A stretch of DNA of 5,526 bases from contig CALGOI010000392.1 of the NCBI GenBank assembly GCA_937959065.1, positions 1-5,526 on the forward strand, given 5' to 3'. Below the pieces are notes generated by a model. It was not told the origin of the DNA and ran no database searches. It was given only the letters and a program-made list of their open reading frames with translations. The position numbers and the translations under genes were made by a program. This DNA comes from an uncultured Ignavibacteriota bacterium (GTDB taxonomy: Bacteria > Bacteroidota > Ignavibacteria > Tepidaquicellales > Tepidaquicellaceae). Below are positions 4,602-5,526 of this stretch, piece by piece (position 1 is the stretch's first letter; the number at the start of each line of letters is the position of its first letter).

Positions 4602-5526
4602 CTATTTTATTAAGGTCATTTTCTTTGCACCATTAAAACTCCCTGATGACATTTTAACGAAGTAGGTGCCGCTGGATAATTTACCACCGTTGAATTCCGC
4701 ACGGTATGTACCGGCCGGTAAAGTTTCGTTTATTAATGTTGATACCACTCTGCCAAGATTGTCAAAAACCTTTATCGAAACAAATCCACTTTTGGGAATT
4801 GAAAATTCGATCTGCGTAGACGGGTTGAAAGGATTCGGGTAGTTTTGTTTAATGCTGTAACCGTCCGGTGCATGAGAACTAATGGTTGTGACTCCTACAG
4901 ATACACCTGTGATTAACCTGAGAGAGCGTGTATTAAAATCTGAAATGAATAAAGTGTCCCCTGTAGGTGAGGCTGTTATCCCGTTTGGTCCGTTGAATGT
5001 TGCGCTGTTTAAGGGACCGTTTATCTGTCCGGGAGCTCCGGTTCCCGCAAATGTAACAGTATCCCCGTTCATCGATGTACGGTAGATTTTATTCACCTGG
5101 AAAGCCGTGCTGTAGATGTATCCGTTAGCAACGACCATAAAGCCCAGTGTGCCGGGCAGGTCTGCTATTTGCGTGAATGTACCGGCTGAATCAACACGAA
5201 AAATTTTTCCGTCATTGAAGTTCGCCACAAGCAGGTTACCATCTGTGTCATATTCTATGTCCACAGGACCGTTCATTCCATTTCCAGTGTAGAGAGTTGC
5301 GTAGTTGCCATTCATGTCTGCTCGATAGATACGGTTGGTCTGGTAGCTGGTTATGAGCATACTTGAGTCGTTTTCGAAGAAGACTGTTGTCGGGAACTGG
5401 ATGGATGTGATGAATGTATCCACTACTCCAGCCGGTGAAATTTTATTTATCCGTCCGCTGCCGATATTACTGGGTACGTAAAGATATCCGTCCGGACCGA
5501 ATGCCGTTCCGTTTGGAGCATTGAAG
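4602..5526 (-). CDS. NHL/SMP-30-like beta-propeller protein with T9SS type-A sorting domain (5' end outside the window)
   Basis: The reading frame is open to the right edge of the window (first complete codon at 5525), so this is the C-terminal 307 residues of a longer gene. A GTG at 5423 could be mistaken for a start, but the 34 codons before it continue the propeller (FNAPNGTAFGPDGYLYVPSN …), so it is internal. In window numbering, about five blades are visible, at residues 1-29, 42-70, 81-112, 122-151 and 177-205. The last is the best NHL match (F-x-G-P-N-G-I … G-D-T-L-F-I-S-D-F-N-T). The sorting domain covers 224-307 (bases 4602-4856): KQNYPNPFNPSTQIEFSIP, a Gly-rich middle, SSGTYFVKM and a terminal KKMTLIK. 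The protein is probably exported by Sec, then by T9SS to the cell surface or medium; a signal peptide and at least one more blade should lie upstream of the window. Its binding partner or enzymatic role is unknown. It ends at a strong terminator and is separate from the HdeD operon downstream. Confidence 0.88.
   Translation of the reverse strand, partial: FNAPNGTAFGPDGYLYVPSNIGSGRINKISPAGVVDTFITSIQFPTTVFFENDSSMLITSYQTNRIYRADMNGNYATLYTGNGMNGPVDIEYDTDGNLLVANFNDGKIFRVDSAGTFTQIADLPGTLGFMVVANGYIYSTAFQVNKIYRTSMNGDTVTFAGTGAPGQINGPLNSATFNGPNGITASPTGDTLFISDFNTRSLRLITGVSVGVTTISSHAPDGYSIKQNYPNPFNPSTQIEFSIPKSGFVSIKVFDNLGRVVSTLINETLPAGTYRAEFNGGKLSSGTYFVKMSSGSFNGAKKMTLIK

Noticed and set aside
5421..5423. 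GTG as the start of the right-hand T9SS propeller protein
   Set aside because: The frame stays open to the window edge, and the 34 upstream codons encode another propeller blade, so this is an internal Val codon.

Overview
The window looks like a piece of an Ignavibacteria-type (Bacteroidetes/Chlorobi, FCB group) chromosome. The main evidence is two secreted proteins that end in the type IX secretion (T9SS) type-A sorting domain with the typical 'QNYPNPFNP' signature. Supporting evidence is moderate to low GC by eye and A/T-rich, non-Shine-Dalgarno leaders before the genes. The phylum is an inference from these traits; no marker gene is present.

Layout, left to right. Positions 1-241 are non-coding with an odd G-run followed by a T-rich block. 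A plus-strand gene (242-1306) encodes an Asp-box (BNR) beta-propeller with a T9SS tail. It has no signal peptide and looks cut short at its 5' end. A strong hairpin terminator with unusually long arms (1322-1369) ends only 17 bases before a plus-strand gene for an unrecognised multi-pass membrane protein (1387-2223, TTG start). That gene runs tail-to-tail into a minus-strand block and overlaps it by 11 bases.

The minus-strand block, in transcription order, is an HdeD/DUF308 membrane protein (4475-3939), a 12-helix APC-superfamily amino acid permease (3938-2664) whose ATG directly abuts the HdeD stop codon, and, 79 bases on, a small soluble STAS/SpoIIAA-like protein (2584-2213). This is probably one transcription unit. 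HdeD-type proteins and APC transporters both belong to acid or envelope stress responses in enterobacteria, and STAS domains commonly act as regulatory modules. A membrane-stress and amino-acid-transport unit with its own soluble STAS partner is a reasonable hypothesis, but the sequence does not prove it. A Bacteroidetes-like -7 element lies upstream of the HdeD gene.

The right end (4602-5526, minus strand) is the 3' part of an NHL/SMP-30-like beta-propeller gene with a second T9SS sorting domain. It runs off the window and ends at a clear hairpin-plus-T-tract terminator (4578-4541), which separates it from the HdeD operon downstream.

No RNA genes, CRISPR arrays, insertion-sequence transposases or origins were seen. 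Nothing here is clearly a new system. The best leads are the HdeD-APC-STAS unit, the truncated propeller gene with its strange leader, and the unknown membrane protein behind a terminator.
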